A DNA stretch of 64,000 bases from Thiohalobacter sp. (GCA_026984515.1 JALSRZ010000014.1:1-64000), one strand, 5' to 3'. Shown: positions 30,116-41,706, counted from the first letter of the stretch. A program made the numbers and translations. The notes: generated from the letters alone by a model not told the origin.

Positions 30116-30894
30116 CTTCCCCGCCCTGCCTTCGGATGCCGGAAACACTGCAGCAGGAAGCACACGTCTGGCTGGTTGTCCCGGAATCCGTACAGGACCC
30201 GGACGAACTGGAGCATTTCCGCTCCCTGCTGTCGGACGACGAGCTGTCTCGCTACCGACGCTTCCATTTCCAGGATGACCGTCATCGTTACCTGGTGTCA
30301 CACGCCATGGTTCGCAAGGTGCTTTCAGGCTACGCCGACCTGCCTCCGGCCGAATGGTGTTTTACCCGCTCACAACACGGGCGCCCTGAAATCGCCAACC
30401 GTGGAACAGCCGATATCCGCTTCAATCTCAGCCATACGCGTGGTCTGGCAGCCTGCATCGTAACGCGCGGCTGTGCATGCGGTATTGATACCGAACAACT
30501 GGATACGCACCATCACCTGACCGGTATTGCGCGGCGCATGTTTTCGGCAGAGGAACACCGGCAGCTCGAAACGCTGACCGGCGCAGCCCTGACCGAATCC
30601 TTCTTTACCCGCTGGACCCTGCGCGAAGCCTTCGTCAAGGCCAAGGGCATCGGTATCTCTTACCCGGTGCGAAAACTGCATTTTGATATCGGGGATGACC
30701 GGACGATCCGGGTACGGTTCACACCGGAACTGGACGAAGATCCTGCACGCTGGCAATTCCGCTTACTCCGGCCTGCTGCAACACACATTGCAGCTGTCGC
30801 CCTGCACACAGACCAGGCGCATGAACTCCGTATCGTGCAACGCTGGTTTGGCACGGATCACGCCGGGGTGACCAGGCCCCCGGCAGGCGGTTGA
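30112..30894 (+). CDS. 4'-phosphopantetheinyl transferase (Sfp type); start may be ATG at 30136
   Basis: FNLSHTRGLAACIV, CGIDTEQL, FFTRWTLREAFVKAKGIGI. Confidence 0.94.
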   Translation: MTSPPCLRMPETLQQEAHVWLVVPESVQDPDELEHFRSLLSDDELSRYRRFHFQDDRHRYLVSHAMVRKVLSGYADLPPAEWCFTRSQHGRPEIANRGTADIRFNLSHTRGLAACIVTRGCACGIDTEQLDTHHHLTGIARRMFSAEEHRQLETLTGAALTESFFTRWTLREAFVKAKGIGISYPVRKLHFDIGDDRTIRVRFTPELDEDPARWQFRLLRPAATHIAAVALHTDQAHELRIVQRWFGTDHAGVTRPPAGG

Positions 30895-30903
30895 AAAAGC
30901 CTG

Positions 30904-31806
30904 CTAAAGGAACTTGAACAGGTTCAGGTCCTGCACCCGGACAAAGGCCTGCTGCGCCGCCTGCAGGCCCACGCTCTGGCGGTTCAGGCGACTGGCGGCC
31001 TCGGCATAATCCAGGTCCTCGACCGTGGACCGGGTCTGCTCCAGTTGCTCCAGCAGACCCTTGTTGATGGACTGCTGACTGTCCAGCGCATTGAGACGGG
31101 CCCCGGCGCCGGCCCTGAAGCCGAGCAGGTGCTCCATGGCCCGGTCGACCTGTGCCAGGCTGTTGCTGTTGGGCGTGTTGGCTTCGAGATCGGTCGCCAG
31201 CGTTTCCAGCGTTGCGAAAATACTCTCGAACCCCCCGCTGCCATCCGCAATATCCATAAAGACCGCCTGACCGGAGTCACCGTCCGCGATCTGCCGGGCC
31301 GGTCCGACCTGGATCTGGCGCTGGCCGCTGTCACCGGCATAGCTGAAGACACCCGGTGCCGTTTCACTGAAGGGCACGGTCTGCACCTGGAACCCGGCAA
31401 ACATGAACTGCCCGTTGCCGTCCTTGCGGTTGGCCAGACCCAGCACTTCACCGGACAGCTGGCGTATCTCGGCCGCCATCGCGGCGCGCTCCTGGGCGCC
31501 GTTGGTGTCATTGAGTGCCGCCACCGTCAGCTCCCTGACGCGTTGCAGGGCATCGCCCACTGCACCCAGCGTATTATCTTCGATTTCCAGTCGGGTACGC
31601 GCGGCAAGAATATTACTCTGGTACTGTTTCGTGAGTTTGGTCGATTCCGACAAACCGACCAGCTGTGCTGCACCGGTCGGGTCATCACTGGGCCGATTGA
31701 TACGCTTCCCGGTCGAGAGCTGATTCTGGGTTTCAAACAGGCGGTTCTGCTGGTCCAGTATGGAGCCAATACCCTGGCGAAACAGTTGCAGGCTGCCGAT
31801 ACGCAT
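30904..31806 (-). CDS. flgL: Flagellar hook-associated protein FlgL
   Basis: MRIGSLQLFRQGIGSILDQQNRLFETQNQLSTGKRINRPSDDP. Confidence 0.97.
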   Translation of the reverse strand: MRIGSLQLFRQGIGSILDQQNRLFETQNQLSTGKRINRPSDDPTGAAQLVGLSESTKLTKQYQSNILAARTRLEIEDNTLGAVGDALQRVRELTVAALNDTNGAQERAAMAAEIRQLSGEVLGLANRKDGNGQFMFAGFQVQTVPFSETAPGVFSYAGDSGQRQIQVGPARQIADGDSGQAVFMDIADGSGGFESIFATLETLATDLEANTPNSNSLAQVDRAMEHLLGFRAGAGARLNALDSQQSINKGLLEQLEQTRSTVEDLDYAEAASRLNRQSVGLQAAQQAFVRVQDLNLFKFL

Positions 31807-31808
31807 GG

Positions 31809-33470
31809 CTACCTCCCTACCGCTGCCAGCAGGGTCTGGAAGGTGGAGTCCGCGACCGAAATTACCTGTGCAATCGCCTGGTACGCCTGCTGGAAACGAA
31901 TCAGGTCCGCGGCTTCTTCATCCAGGTTGACGCCGGACACCCTGTCACGTGACTCCTGCGCCTGTGCCTGCAATGCAGCCTGTGCCTTCGCACTGATTTT
32001 CGCACTGCTGGTCTGCGTACCCAGCTGCGCGATCAACTGACCATAAGCGCCCTGAAAACTGGTCGTCCCGCCTTCCATGGTCTGCGCGGTCTGCAGCCCT
32101 GCCAGTAGCAGGGCATTGCTGTTATCGCCCGGTGCCGGACTGCCGGCCATCGCAGCCGCCGCAATTTCACGCGGGTTGCTGAGCAGCACACCCATGCCCG
32201 CAGCACCGCTGCGCGTGGGACGGATCCGGAAACGGTCACCTGCGACCGCTCCCGCAGTCACCTCGACACTGAGTCCGTCGAACAGAAACGGGTCGGCTGC
32301 CGTACCACTACCCGTCATACTGACAGCCTGACTGTCGCTGACGCGGCTGGCGGTCCACGCCGCCCCGTCAAAAGACAGCGTATAATCCTGCGTGCTCAGA
32401 TTACTGATATTGGGGGTATCGAACACGGCCGTCACAGTGGCGGTGCCGGTATTCGCGGCAGTACCCGCTACCAGTGGCGTGGTGACGGAAAAATAGGCCG
32501 CCCCGGCCACACCGTCCAGGTCCATCCCGGCGCTTTGCTGCAGGTTGAATTCCGTCGCCAGGCTCACCGCGATCCTGCCCAGCGAGTTCTGCGCCGGGTT
32601 CAGCACCTGGTCGCGCAGGTCCAGCAGCGCGCCGAGCTTTCCGCCATTGAGATTATCTGTGATCACGGCGGAAGTGCCGCCACTGACAATGGCAATTTCC
32701 GCGCGATTGCTGTCGAACTCGTTGCGGGTGACCTGCAGCGGCGAATCCAGGAAACGCGTTACCAGCGCCTGCCCGCTGCCCACGAATACATTCACCGCCC
32801 CGTCATCCTGTTGTACCGTGCGTACCGAAACCAGCTTTGACAACTGGTTGATCAGCCCGTCGCGTTTATCCATCAGGTCGTTCGGCACGGCACCGGTACC
32901 CTGGCTGGTCGCATCGACCACGCTACGGTTGGCATCGGCAATCGCTGCAGTAAGGCCATTGACCTCGTTTACGATATTATCCAGCCCACCGTTGATCTCG
33001 CGGCGCATGGAATCCAGCTGACTGTCCAGGTTCTGCAGGCGCGACACCAGCGAACCGGATTCCGACAGCAGCAACTGGCGCGCCGGAATGGATGCGGGAT
33101 CATCGGCAACCGTCTGCACGGCATTGAAGAAACTCTCCAGGCCCGCACCGAGACCGGCATCGGCGTCGCCCAGCAGGTCACTCACACGAGCGGAGTAATT
33201 GAAATAGGTTTCGTACTGCGAAGTGGAGCTGCTGGTCTCGCGCAGGCGGTCAATCGTAAACTGATCGAACATGCGCTCTATTTTTTCAATCTTGACACCA
33301 TTGCCGACGTAGCCCTGACCGGTAAAGCTGGACTGGCGGGTACCCAGCTCGACCCGCTGTCGCGAGTAGTTCTCATTGTTGGCGTTGCTGATGTTGTTAC
33401 CGGTCACCGATATGGCTCTCTGAAAAGCCTGCAGGCCGGATGCCGCTGTGCCGAGTAATCCTACCGCCAT
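31809..33470 (-). CDS. flgK: Flagellar hook-associated protein FlgK
   Basis: LLGTAASGLQAFQRAISVTGNNISNANNENYSRQRVEL. Confidence 0.97.
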   Translation of the reverse strand: MAVGLLGTAASGLQAFQRAISVTGNNISNANNENYSRQRVELGTRQSSFTGQGYVGNGVKIEKIERMFDQFTIDRLRETSSSTSQYETYFNYSARVSDLLGDADAGLGAGLESFFNAVQTVADDPASIPARQLLLSESGSLVSRLQNLDSQLDSMRREINGGLDNIVNEVNGLTAAIADANRSVVDATSQGTGAVPNDLMDKRDGLINQLSKLVSVRTVQQDDGAVNVFVGSGQALVTRFLDSPLQVTRNEFDSNRAEIAIVSGGTSAVITDNLNGGKLGALLDLRDQVLNPAQNSLGRIAVSLATEFNLQQSAGMDLDGVAGAAYFSVTTPLVAGTAANTGTATVTAVFDTPNISNLSTQDYTLSFDGAAWTASRVSDSQAVSMTGSGTAADPFLFDGLSVEVTAGAVAGDRFRIRPTRSGAAGMGVLLSNPREIAAAAMAGSPAPGDNSNALLLAGLQTAQTMEGGTTSFQGAYGQLIAQLGTQTSSAKISAKAQAALQAQAQESRDRVSGVNLDEEAADLIRFQQAYQAIAQVISVADSTFQTLLAAVGR

Positions 33471-33534
33471 GATGTATACCTCTGCCGTTTGTGACAGCGT
33501 ACTGTGGACCACGCCATGAAATCGTTCGCCTTCA

Positions 33535-34503
33535 TCAACTCATCGGCTCCCCGGCTTCTTCCCGTACGACGGGCGCCAGTTCGCGGAGTGGTCTGCTGTT
33601 CATGATTTCACCAACCTTGTCTGCATAACCAGGGTCTGTCGCGTAGCCGGCCTGTGACAGCGCGCGCACAAAAGCCGGTGCATCGCCGCCCGACTGCAGC
33701 GCTTCCCGGTAACGCGGCCTGGACTTCAGGAAATCCGCGTAGTCGGCAAAACTGTCTGCCAGCGACGGATAGGCCCTGAAAGCAGCGCGTTCCCTGCGCA
33801 TCAGGCCGTCCCTGTATTCAACCGTTTCACTCACCGCCCGCTCACCCTGCCATTGCGTATCCGCCTTGATACCAAACAGGTTGAAGCTGTTCTGACCATC
33901 CGCCGTGCGGATCATGTTCCTGCCCCAACCGGTCTCCAGCGCCGCCTGGGCGACCAGAGCCTCGGGGCGGGTACCCAGCGCCTGCGCGGTACGCTCTGCA
34001 TGCGGCCACAGTGCACGCACAAAATCCCCCCTGGATGCCGGTTGCCAGTCTCGCAGGGCCGCCACATCCGGCCGAACCGGTGCCTGTGCCGCCAGTGTAT
34101 CCGGTGCCGGCATCTGCTGTGCGCGTGACACACGCTGTTGCGGGTCGAAGCTCAGGGTCGCAGCATCTGCGACCGCATCCGTTGTGCCCGGTTCCGCACT
34201 GCCCGGGCGCCGCAGCTGCTTCACCATCATTTCCGCCAGTCCCAGACCCTGTTTCCTGCTCATATCGAGCGCCAGCTGATGGTCATACATGGACTGGTAG
34301 GTTTTGGTATGTTCGCTGTCCATCAGGCCTTCGCCCAGACCGGCATCGCGCATGCTCTTCAGCATCATCTGGATGAACAGGGCTTCAAACTGGCCGGCCA
34401 CCTCGCGCAGTGTCTCTTCGCTGTTGTCGTTTGCACGACTGCGCAGCTCGGCAAGTCCCTTGAAGTCGGTATAAACGTCGGTCTGCAGGACAGGGGAGGT
34501 CAC
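33535..34503 (-). CDS. flgJ: Peptidoglycan hydrolase FlgJ
   Basis: Rod-binding N-terminus MMLKSMRDAGLGEGL + ALVAQAALETGWGRNMI glucosaminidase domain. Confidence 0.96.
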   Translation of the reverse strand: MTSPVLQTDVYTDFKGLAELRSRANDNSEETLREVAGQFEALFIQMMLKSMRDAGLGEGLMDSEHTKTYQSMYDHQLALDMSRKQGLGLAEMMVKQLRRPGSAEPGTTDAVADAATLSFDPQQRVSRAQQMPAPDTLAAQAPVRPDVAALRDWQPASRGDFVRALWPHAERTAQALGTRPEALVAQAALETGWGRNMIRTADGQNSFNLFGIKADTQWQGERAVSETVEYRDGLMRRERAAFRAYPSLADSFADYADFLKSRPRYREALQSGGDAPAFVRALSQAGYATDPGYADKVGEIMNSRPLRELAPVVREEAGEPMS

Positions 34504-35621
34504 TAGATCACCATCAGCTCGGCGCGCAGGGCACCGGCCTGTTTCAGCGCCTGGAGTATCGCCACGATGTCGGCCGGAGTAGCCCCTACCCGGTTTACCC
34601 CGTCGACAATATCCTGCAGGGTGATATTCTGCTTCAGCAGGAAGGTATGGTTACCTTTCAGGCCGATATCCAGGTCACTCTGATCGGTAACGGCAGTGCG
34701 GCCACGCCGGGCAAAGGCACCCGGCTGGCTGACCTGCTTGTTTTCAGTAATGGTCACCACCAGCGTTCCGTGTGACACGGCGGCCGGCAGTATCTTCACG
34801 TTTGCCCCGATCACCACCGTACCGGTTCTCGAATTGATCACGACCCTGGCTGCGGCTTCGCCCGGTTCAACCGATATATTTTCCACCAGTGAGGCAAAGG
34901 CGACCCGCTGGGAAGGATTTCTCGGTGCACTGACACGAATCGAAACCGAATCGATCGGGTTCGCAATACCCGGACCCACGGTTTCGTTGATCGCCTCGGC
35001 CAGCCGATTTGCGGTGGTAAAGTCCGAACGGTTCAGGTCAAAGGTAATGAAATCGCCCTGCATAAACGGGTTGTGCACCACCCGCTCAACGGTCGCACCG
35101 TTGGGAATGGTGCCGACACTCGGTACATTCACGGTAATACTGGACCCGTCAGCGCCTTCTGCATTGAGACCACTGACCAGCAAGTCGCCCTGGGCCATGG
35201 CATACACACGTCCATCGGCACCTTTTAACGGCGCCATGAGCAACGCGCCACCGCGCAGGCTCTTGGCATTGCCGATCGAGGACACCGTAACATCGATGGT
35301 CTGACCGATCTTGGCAAAAGCCGGCAGCCTGGCATGTATGGAAACCGCCGCGACGTTCTTCAACTGCGGTGTCACCCCGGGCGGCAGCGTGATACCGAAC
35401 TGTTTCAGCATGTTCTGCAAACTCTGCACGGTAAAGGGTGTCTGGCTGGTCTGGTCACCGCTGCCGTCCAGGCCGACCACCAGCCCGTAGCCGACCAGCT
35501 GGTTCTCCCGCACCCCGGACAGGTGCGCCAGGTCTTTGATGCGCTCGGCCCAGACCGGGTTGCCCAGCACGAGCAACGACAGGAACAGAAACAGTGTACG
35601 TATCATTCGAGTGTGCTCCAT
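34503..35621 (-). CDS. flgI: Flagellar P-ring protein FlgI
   Basis: [33 protein letters not shown]; signal peptide. Confidence 0.97.
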   Translation of the reverse strand: MEHTRMIRTLFLFLSLLVLGNPVWAERIKDLAHLSGVRENQLVGYGLVVGLDGSGDQTSQTPFTVQSLQNMLKQFGITLPPGVTPQLKNVAAVSIHARLPAFAKIGQTIDVTVSSIGNAKSLRGGALLMAPLKGADGRVYAMAQGDLLVSGLNAEGADGSSITVNVPSVGTIPNGATVERVVHNPFMQGDFITFDLNRSDFTTANRLAEAINETVGPGIANPIDSVSIRVSAPRNPSQRVAFASLVENISVEPGEAAARVVINSRTGTVVIGANVKILPAAVSHGTLVVTITENKQVSQPGAFARRGRTAVTDQSDLDIGLKGNHTFLLKQNITLQDIVDGVNRVGATPADIVAILQALKQAGALRAELMVI

Positions 35622-35625
35622 ACGC

Positions 35626-36372
35626 CTAGAACGGCCATACCGGGTGGTTGAAGAAGCGTGCCAGCCAACCCATTTCGTTGGACTCGGCCAGCACACCCTT
35701 GCCGCTGTAGGTAATGCGTGCGTCGCCAATCTGGGTCGACAGTATCCGGTTGTTGGTACCCACATCCTGGGGACGCACGATGCCGGAAATCTGGATAAAT
35801 TCCTCGCCCTGGTTCAGGGTCAGCCATTTCTCGCCACGCACCACCAGGTTGCCGTTGGGCAACACATCGGCGATGGTGACCGTGATCTCTCCGGTCAGGC
35901 TGTTGCTCTGGCTGGAGCCTGCTTCACCATCAAAGGCACGTTCCGCCTTCAGGTTCTGCTGCAGGTTGTTGTTGCGGTTGCTGTCCAGCGGGATCAGCCC
36001 CGGCAGGTTGAACTGCGGTGACGCACCAAAGAATGTCGGGTTGGCAACCGTCGTTTCCTGGTTCTTGTCAGCCGTGGTCTTGGCGGATTTGGACGCTGAT
36101 GTCTGCTCCTGAAGCACAACCGTGAGCACGTCGCCGATGCGCCGTGCCTTGACATCCTCGAACAGGCGTACATCGCGTGCAGCCTGGTAGATCGACCCGC
36201 CGACCGGCGCGACATCGGTATAGGCCCGCGGCATGGTCGGGCGGTAGTTGTCGCGCGGCGGTGGCCTGACGCTGGCACAGCCACTGAACAACAGCGTCAG
36301 CAACCCCATCATCAACAGTCTCGGGCCGGCAGTCAGGTGTGGCTTTTTCATGTGCTTTCTATCCCGTATCAA
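35626..36372 (-). CDS. flgH: Flagellar L-ring lipoprotein FlgH
   Basis: Lipobox [29 protein letters not shown]. Confidence 0.96.
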   Translation of the reverse strand: MIRDRKHMKKPHLTAGPRLLMMGLLTLLFSGCASVRPPPRDNYRPTMPRAYTDVAPVGGSIYQAARDVRLFEDVKARRIGDVLTVVLQEQTSASKSAKTTADKNQETTVANPTFFGASPQFNLPGLIPLDSNRNNNLQQNLKAERAFDGEAGSSQSNSLTGEITVTIADVLPNGNLVVRGEKWLTLNQGEEFIQISGIVRPQDVGTNNRILSTQIGDARITYSGKGVLAESNEMGWLARFFNHPVWPF

Positions 36373-37158
36373 CTAGAGATTCTGAGTCACGAACTGCAGC
36401 ATGCGGTCAGTGGTCTGGATGGCCTTGGAATTCATTTCATAGGCGCGCTGGGTCTCGATCATATTGACCAGTTCTTCCACCACGTTCACGTTGGAAGTTT
36501 CCAGTGCACCCTGGGTAACCGTACCCAGGCCATTCAGACCGGGAGTCCCGGTGGACGGCGAACCACTTGAGGCCGTCTCCAGGTACAGGTTCTCGCCCAC
36601 GGCCTGCAGGCCGGTGGGGTTGATGAAATCCGCCAGCTGGATGCTGCCCACCTGGGTCGGTGTGGTACTGCCCGGGATCAGCGCCGACACGACGCCATCG
36701 GAACCGATGGTAACGCTGGTCGCGTTGCTGGGCAGGGTAATCGCCGGCTGTATGACATAGCCACTGGAGGTAACCAGCTGCCCGGTCTCGTCCATCTTCA
36801 TGGCACCGTCACGACTGTAGGCAAGGTTGCCATCCGGCAATAACACCTGCATGAAGCCCCTGCCCTGGATGGCGATGTCCAGGCTGTTGTTGGTCTGCAC
36901 GATATTACCCAGGGTCTGTATCTTTTCCGTTGCCACAGTGCGTACCCCGGTACCTACCTGCAGGCCGGTCGGCAGGCGGTTACTCTGCGACGACAGGGCG
37001 CCGGGCTGGCGCACGTTCTGGTATAAAAGATCCTCGAATACGGCCCGATCGCGCTTGAAACCGTTGGTGTTGACGTTGGCGAGGTTGTTGGAAATCACCC
37101 CCATGCGCATCTGCTGCGCTTCGAGACCGGTTTTCGCTACCCACAGTGCCTTGTTCAT
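36373..37158 (-). CDS. flgG: Distal rod protein FlgG
   Basis: [43 protein letters not shown]. Confidence 0.97.
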   Translation of the reverse strand: MNKALWVAKTGLEAQQMRMGVISNNLANVNTNGFKRDRAVFEDLLYQNVRQPGALSSQSNRLPTGLQVGTGVRTVATEKIQTLGNIVQTNNSLDIAIQGRGFMQVLLPDGNLAYSRDGAMKMDETGQLVTSSGYVIQPAITLPSNATSVTIGSDGVVSALIPGSTTPTQVGSIQLADFINPTGLQAVGENLYLETASSGSPSTGTPGLNGLGTVTQGALETSNVNVVEELVNMIETQRAYEMNSKAIQTTDRMLQFVTQNL

Positions 37159-37186
37159 ATCGTTACCTCGTTGTCCTCTTCGGGCA

Positions 37187-37927
37187 CTAGCCCAGGTTCA
37201 TGATCTGGGTAGTGCGCTCGTCCATTTCCTTGGCGGTGCTCATGATCTTTACCGAAACATCGAACATGCGCGCCAGACCGATCATGTTGACCATGGCCTC
37301 CACACCGTTCACGTTACTGCCTTCCAGCGCACCGCTGATCAGGCTGACGTCGGTGCTGGCCTCCGCATCCCTGCCATTGCGCATGCGCAACAGGCCGTCC
37401 GGTCCTTTTTCAAGTTCGTCCTTGTCCGGTGACACCATCTTGATACGACCCACCTCGGCCAGGGTATTCGGCTGCTGGCCCAGCGGACGCACACTGATGG
37501 TTCCGTCACTGCCGATTTCCAGTTTCTGGTTATCCGGTATGACAATCGGACCAGAATCACCCAGCACCGGGTAATCGGAACGGGTCAGCAGCTGGCCGTT
37601 GATATCGACGTGCAGGTTACCGGCACGGGTATAGGCCTCGTTGCCGTCCGCTGCCTGCACTGCAATCCAGCCGTTGCCATTCACGGCCACATCCAGGGTA
37701 CGACCGGTACGCTGGATTTCACCTTTGGCAAAACTGGCGCTGTTGTTCTCGGCGACGGCGAACACGCGGCTCTGGAAACCGGCACCACTCACGGCCCGTG
37801 ATGAAAATTTGGCCATCTCGGCCTGGAAACCGTTGGTTGTGGCGTTGGCGAGGTTATTCGCGTTGACCGCCTGCGCCTGCAGCAACTGCTTGCCGGCATT
37901 CCCGATAACAAAAACCACCCGATCCAT
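37187..37927 (-). CDS. flgF: Proximal rod protein FlgF
   Basis: Rod/hook family, between flgE and flgG. Confidence 0.95.
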   Translation of the reverse strand: MDRVVFVIGNAGKQLLQAQAVNANNLANATTNGFQAEMAKFSSRAVSGAGFQSRVFAVAENNSASFAKGEIQRTGRTLDVAVNGNGWIAVQAADGNEAYTRAGNLHVDINGQLLTRSDYPVLGDSGPIVIPDNQKLEIGSDGTISVRPLGQQPNTLAEVGRIKMVSPDKDELEKGPDGLLRMRNGRDAEASTDVSLISGALEGSNVNGVEAMVNMIGLARMFDVSVKIMSTAKEMDERTTQIMNLG

Positions 37928-37946
37928 GATCAGTCCTCAGTCAGCT

Positions 37947-39164
37947 CTAGCGAATATTGATAATGGTCTGCGTGATGGTGTCCGCGGTGGTAATCACCTG
38001 GGCATTGGCCTGGAAATTACGCTGCGCAGTGATCATGCTGACCAGTTCTTTGGTCAGGTCCACGTTGGAACCTTCCAGCGCACCGGACTGGATCAGGCCG
38101 GCCGCACCGGTACCCGGCGCACCCACCAGCGGCGCCCCGGAGTCGAAGGTCTCGGCCCAGCTGGTATCTCCCAGCTGACGCAGGCCCTGCGAGTTGTTGA
38201 AAGTGGCAATGGCAATCTGCCCCAGGGTACGGGACTGGCCGTTTGTGAAACGCGAAGTAATGACCCCGGTATCACTGATATCGATGCCACTCAGGCGTCC
38301 GGTTGCGAAACCGTCCTGGGTCAGCGCGTTGACGCTGAACGGGCTGCCGAACTGTGAGGTATTATTGAAATCGACACTCACAGTCATGGCTGAAGCACCA
38401 CCCGTGGGCGTAAAGGTCATGCTGGTGGGGCTGCCACCGGTAATGGCGCCCGTGTTATCAAATGTGATCGGATCACCACCCGGCGCAGCGGCATTCACCT
38501 GGTTACCGTCCACGTACTGGTACACATCCCATGCGTTATCCGCCGTCTTGCGGAAGTACATGGTGCTGAGGTGTGGTGATCCCAGACTGTCGAATATCGT
38601 CAGCGACGTCGAGTTGGTATAGGAACTGGCATCGGCCGGGCTGAATGTTGTGGCTGCAGGAATAACGGGGGCCGAGGCATCCAGGTTCGCCTGCACGTCG
38701 ACCGTGGTGGTGGCCGCCGGCGCGATGTCGGAGCGATCCAGCTGCAAGGGACCGGTGGCACCGGTAATGTTGCCGCTGGCATCCGCCTGGAAAATGGTCA
38801 GTTGCTGCTGCTGATTGTTGACCACGAAGCCGTTGCGGTCGACACCCAGTGCACCGGCGCGGGTGTAGGCGTTGGTGCCGTTATCATTCATGATCATGAA
38901 ACCCTGCCCGCTGATGGCCAGGTCCAGGTTGTTGTCGGTAAACCCGATATTGCCCTGGGTAAACTGCTGGGAAACCGAGGACACCCGCACCCCGGTACCA
39001 ATGGCGTTGGCGGTAACGCCCAGGTTCGAGGTCGCAAAGATGTCCGCAAACTCGGCACGCGATTCCTTGAATCCCGTGGTGCCCGCATTCGCCACGTTGT
39101 TACCGATAATCCGCAGTTCTGCGGACGCTGCGTTCAAACCACTGAGTGCTGTACGAAACGGCAT
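37947..39164 (-). CDS. flgE: Flagellar hook protein FlgE
   Basis: MPFRTALSGLNAASAELRIIGNNVANAGTTGFKESRAEFADIF. Confidence 0.96.
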   Translation of the reverse strand: MPFRTALSGLNAASAELRIIGNNVANAGTTGFKESRAEFADIFATSNLGVTANAIGTGVRVSSVSQQFTQGNIGFTDNNLDLAISGQGFMIMNDNGTNAYTRAGALGVDRNGFVVNNQQQQLTIFQADASGNITGATGPLQLDRSDIAPAATTTVDVQANLDASAPVIPAATTFSPADASSYTNSTSLTIFDSLGSPHLSTMYFRKTADNAWDVYQYVDGNQVNAAAPGGDPITFDNTGAITGGSPTSMTFTPTGGASAMTVSVDFNNTSQFGSPFSVNALTQDGFATGRLSGIDISDTGVITSRFTNGQSRTLGQIAIATFNNSQGLRQLGDTSWAETFDSGAPLVGAPGTGAAGLIQSGALEGSNVDLTKELVSMITAQRNFQANAQVITTADTITQTIINIR

Positions 39165-39188
39165 AATGTATCTCCTTCAGCCAGGCGG

Positions 39189-39860
39189 TTACAGGATCTG
39201 CCGGACTTCCTTGAAGTCCAGCGCCCCGACACCGTCAAGATCCAGCAACAGCCCACCGCTGTTGCTCAAAGTCACACTGCGAACATCCGAAACGAGCAGG
39301 GTTTCGACGGCTTCATTTTTGCCATCGATACTCGCTTCGGAACTTACAAAATAGGAACCAGGCTCTGCAAAAGTGCCGTCATTCTTCAGGCCATCCCACT
39401 TGAACGCGACCGACCCGGAAGGCTGCGCGCCAAGTTCCAGCCGGCGCACGACCTGCCCGGCCTGGTCGTAGACGTTGACCACGACATCACCACTCGCGGC
39501 CGGCAACTCGACGCTGCCGCTGATCGTGCCGCCCTGCCCCAGTGCGGCGACACCCGTGGGGGCCAGCACCTGGCGACCTACCAGGCTGGTTGCCTGCAGG
39601 GCCTGGTTCGATACCAGAGACTGGCTGAGTTCGGAGAACCCCTTGTTCAGATTACCGATGCCTTCAACAGTAGAGAACTGTGCGATCTGGGTAAGGAAAG
39701 CACCACTCTCCATTGGCTTGAAAGGGTCCTGGTTCTGCAATTGTGTCGTCATCAGCTTGAGGAATTCTTCCTGGCCGATGCCTTTTTTGGCGGTCTTCGC
39801 ATTCAGCTCGTTGACCGTGCGTAAATCGATTCCCTGCGTTCCATTCTGTGTATCGATCAT
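39189..39860 (-). CDS. flgD: Hook assembly scaffold FlgD
   Basis: GQEEFLKLMTTQLQNQDPFKPMESGAFLTQIAQFSTVEGI. Confidence 0.96.
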   Translation of the reverse strand: MIDTQNGTQGIDLRTVNELNAKTAKKGIGQEEFLKLMTTQLQNQDPFKPMESGAFLTQIAQFSTVEGIGNLNKGFSELSQSLVSNQALQATSLVGRQVLAPTGVAALGQGGTISGSVELPAASGDVVVNVYDQAGQVVRRLELGAQPSGSVAFKWDGLKNDGTFAEPGSYFVSSEASIDGKNEAVETLLVSDVRSVTLSNSGGLLLDLDGVGALDFKEVRQIL

Positions 39861-39881
39861 AATCCTGTCCCGGTTAGCCGC

Positions 39882-40295
39882 TTACTGCCCCATCCGCAGC
39901 GTGGCAAGCAGCATCTGTTTGGAAGTGTTCAGTACTTCAACGTTGCTCTGGTACGAGCGCGACGCAGAAATCATATTAGCCATCTCATCGACCATATTGA
40001 CGTTCGGCAGGTATACGTAACCATCCTTGTCCGCCAGTGGATTGTTCGGCTGGTATTCCTGTTTCAGTTTGGCTGTACTTTCGTAGACCCCGTCCACCTT
40101 TACACCCACACTGGCCATATCCCCGTGCAGGGACTGGATCACTGCCGAGAACACCGGGTTGCGTGCACGGTAGGTCGAATCCTCGGTCCCGCCGGCACTC
40201 TGCGCGTTGGCCAGGTTGCTGGAAGTCACGTTCAGGCGCACGCTCTGTGCGCTCATTGCCGATCCGGCGATATCAAAAACATCCAGTAAAGACAT
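39882..40295 (-). CDS. flgC: Proximal rod protein FlgC
   Basis: VNMVDEMANMISASRSYQSNVEVLNTSKQMLLATLRMGQ. Confidence 0.97.
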   Translation of the reverse strand: MSLLDVFDIAGSAMSAQSVRLNVTSSNLANAQSAGGTEDSTYRARNPVFSAVIQSLHGDMASVGVKVDGVYESTAKLKQEYQPNNPLADKDGYVYLPNVNMVDEMANMISASRSYQSNVEVLNTSKQMLLATLRMGQ

Positions 40296-40298
40296 CGA

Positions 40299-40694
40299 TT
40301 ATTCTCCCTTGATGGCCAGTTTCAGGCTCCTGAACTTGCCGTTCAGGAAAGTCAGCGTGGACTGGTATTGAATGGAGTTCCTGGTGAATTCCGCGGTTTC
40401 GACCTGGGTGTCGACGGTATTGCCGTCCACCGATGGCTGCATCGGAACCCGGTAAAGCCTGGCAGCACCGGAAATGGCGGTCGACGCGCCACCCAGGTGG
40501 GCTCCCTGCGTGGTTTTCAGGCTGAGCTGGTCGCCACCCGCTTTTGCCAGCACCTTGCGGAAATCAATATCACGCGCCTTGAATCCCGGGGTGTCTGCGT
40601 TGGCCAGGTTGGATGCCAGCAGGCTGGAACGCTGTCCGTACAGAGCCAGGTTACCCGGCAGATTTCCCAGCGCCTTGTCAAAACTGATCGGCAT
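40299..40694 (-). CDS. flgB: Proximal rod protein FlgB
   Basis: RSSLLASNLANADTPGFKARDIDF. Confidence 0.97.
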   Translation of the reverse strand: MPISFDKALGNLPGNLALYGQRSSLLASNLANADTPGFKARDIDFRKVLAKAGGDQLSLKTTQGAHLGGASTAISGAARLYRVPMQPSVDGNTVDTQVETAEFTRNSIQYQSTLTFLNGKFRSLKLAIKGE

Positions 40695-40728
40695 TTTGCC
40701 TCCTGCAATTCACGATTACAGGAATATC

Positions 40729-40744
40729 AGCAACGCCCGTGCCA
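40729..40744 (-). promoter_or_regulatory. Candidate sigma-54 promoter of the flgB operon: TGGCAC-GGGCG-TTGCT
   Basis: Perfect -24/-12 elements ~35 nt upstream of flgB. Confidence 0.8.
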
Positions 40745-40863
40745 ACTCTCGAGAATAATGTGTAATCAGCTACTTGGGGGGGAAAGAGCGCATTCGTGCC
40801 GGGCCGGGCGGCAAGCCCTGACCGCCGGGCGGCAAACCGTGGTGGCCGGCCCGGCGCACCCGC

Positions 40864-41706
40864 TTATTTCTTTCTGTACACCACGCCCGGGTTGCAACGA
40901 AGCATTTCAAAGGCATCCGAATACTGGGTAATGGCTTCCGAAGCACCAAGAAACAGGTACCCTCCCGGGTTCAGGATATCCGCCATGCGGCGGATAATGT
41001 CTTTCTTCGACTGCGAAGAGAAATAGATCAGCACGTTGCGGCAGAAGATCACATCGAAGCGGCCGAGTGCAGCATAATCGGCCAGCAGGTTACCGCGGGT
41101 AAAGCGCACCCGCCTGCGGATCTCCACACACACCTGCCAGCGTTCCTCCCAGTGCGCCTGGTCCTTTTCGAAGTACCGACTGCGAATATCCTCCGGCAGC
41201 CCCCGGGAAACCGCCATTGCGTCGTAGTACCCCGCTTCGGCTTCCGCCAGTACCGCGGGTGATATGTCGGTCGCCACGATCTGTACATCGATGGCCCTGC
41301 CGGGATTGGCGGCCAGGTAGTCCTGCGTGGTCATGCTGATCGAGTACGGTTCCTGGCCGGTGGAGCAGGCAGCCGACCAGACCCGCAATGAACGCTGTTT
41401 GCGTTCCACGTAGCCGGGAAGGATCTGTTCGGAAAAGATACGGAAGGGATGCCTGTCACGGAACCAGAAGGTCTCGTTGGTGGTCATCGCCTCGACCACC
41501 TGCTCGCGCAGCGCTCCGCCGCTGCGCTCCCTGCGCAAGCGCCCGACCAGCTCGCCCAGCGAAGCCAGGCCGGCTTCACTGACCACCCGGCCCAGCCGGC
41601 TCTGTACCAGGTAATGCTTGTCCGCCCCCAGCAGGATACCGCAGGCGTCTTCGAGAAACCGGCGAAAGTCCTCGTACTCGTCAGTGCTGATACGTGCCAG
41701 TGTCAA
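40864..41706 (-). CDS. cheR: Chemotaxis methyltransferase CheR
   Basis: TTNETFWFRDRHPF; RVWSAACSTGQEPYSI; DVIFCRNVLIYFS. Confidence 0.96.
   Translation of the reverse strand: MTLARISTDEYEDFRRFLEDACGILLGADKHYLVQSRLGRVVSEAGLASLGELVGRLRRERSGGALREQVVEAMTTNETFWFRDRHPFRIFSEQILPGYVERKQRSLRVWSAACSTGQEPYSISMTTQDYLAANPGRAIDVQIVATDISPAVLAEAEAGYYDAMAVSRGLPEDIRSRYFEKDQAHWEERWQVCVEIRRRVRFTRGNLLADYAALGRFDVIFCRNVLIYFSSQSKKDIIRRMADILNPGGYLFLGASEAITQYSDAFEMLRCNPGVVYRKK

Noticed and set aside
30883-30904. GCAGGC...GCCTGC inverted repeat between the PPTase and flgL ends
   Set aside because: Only 6-bp arms; too weak to call a terminator.
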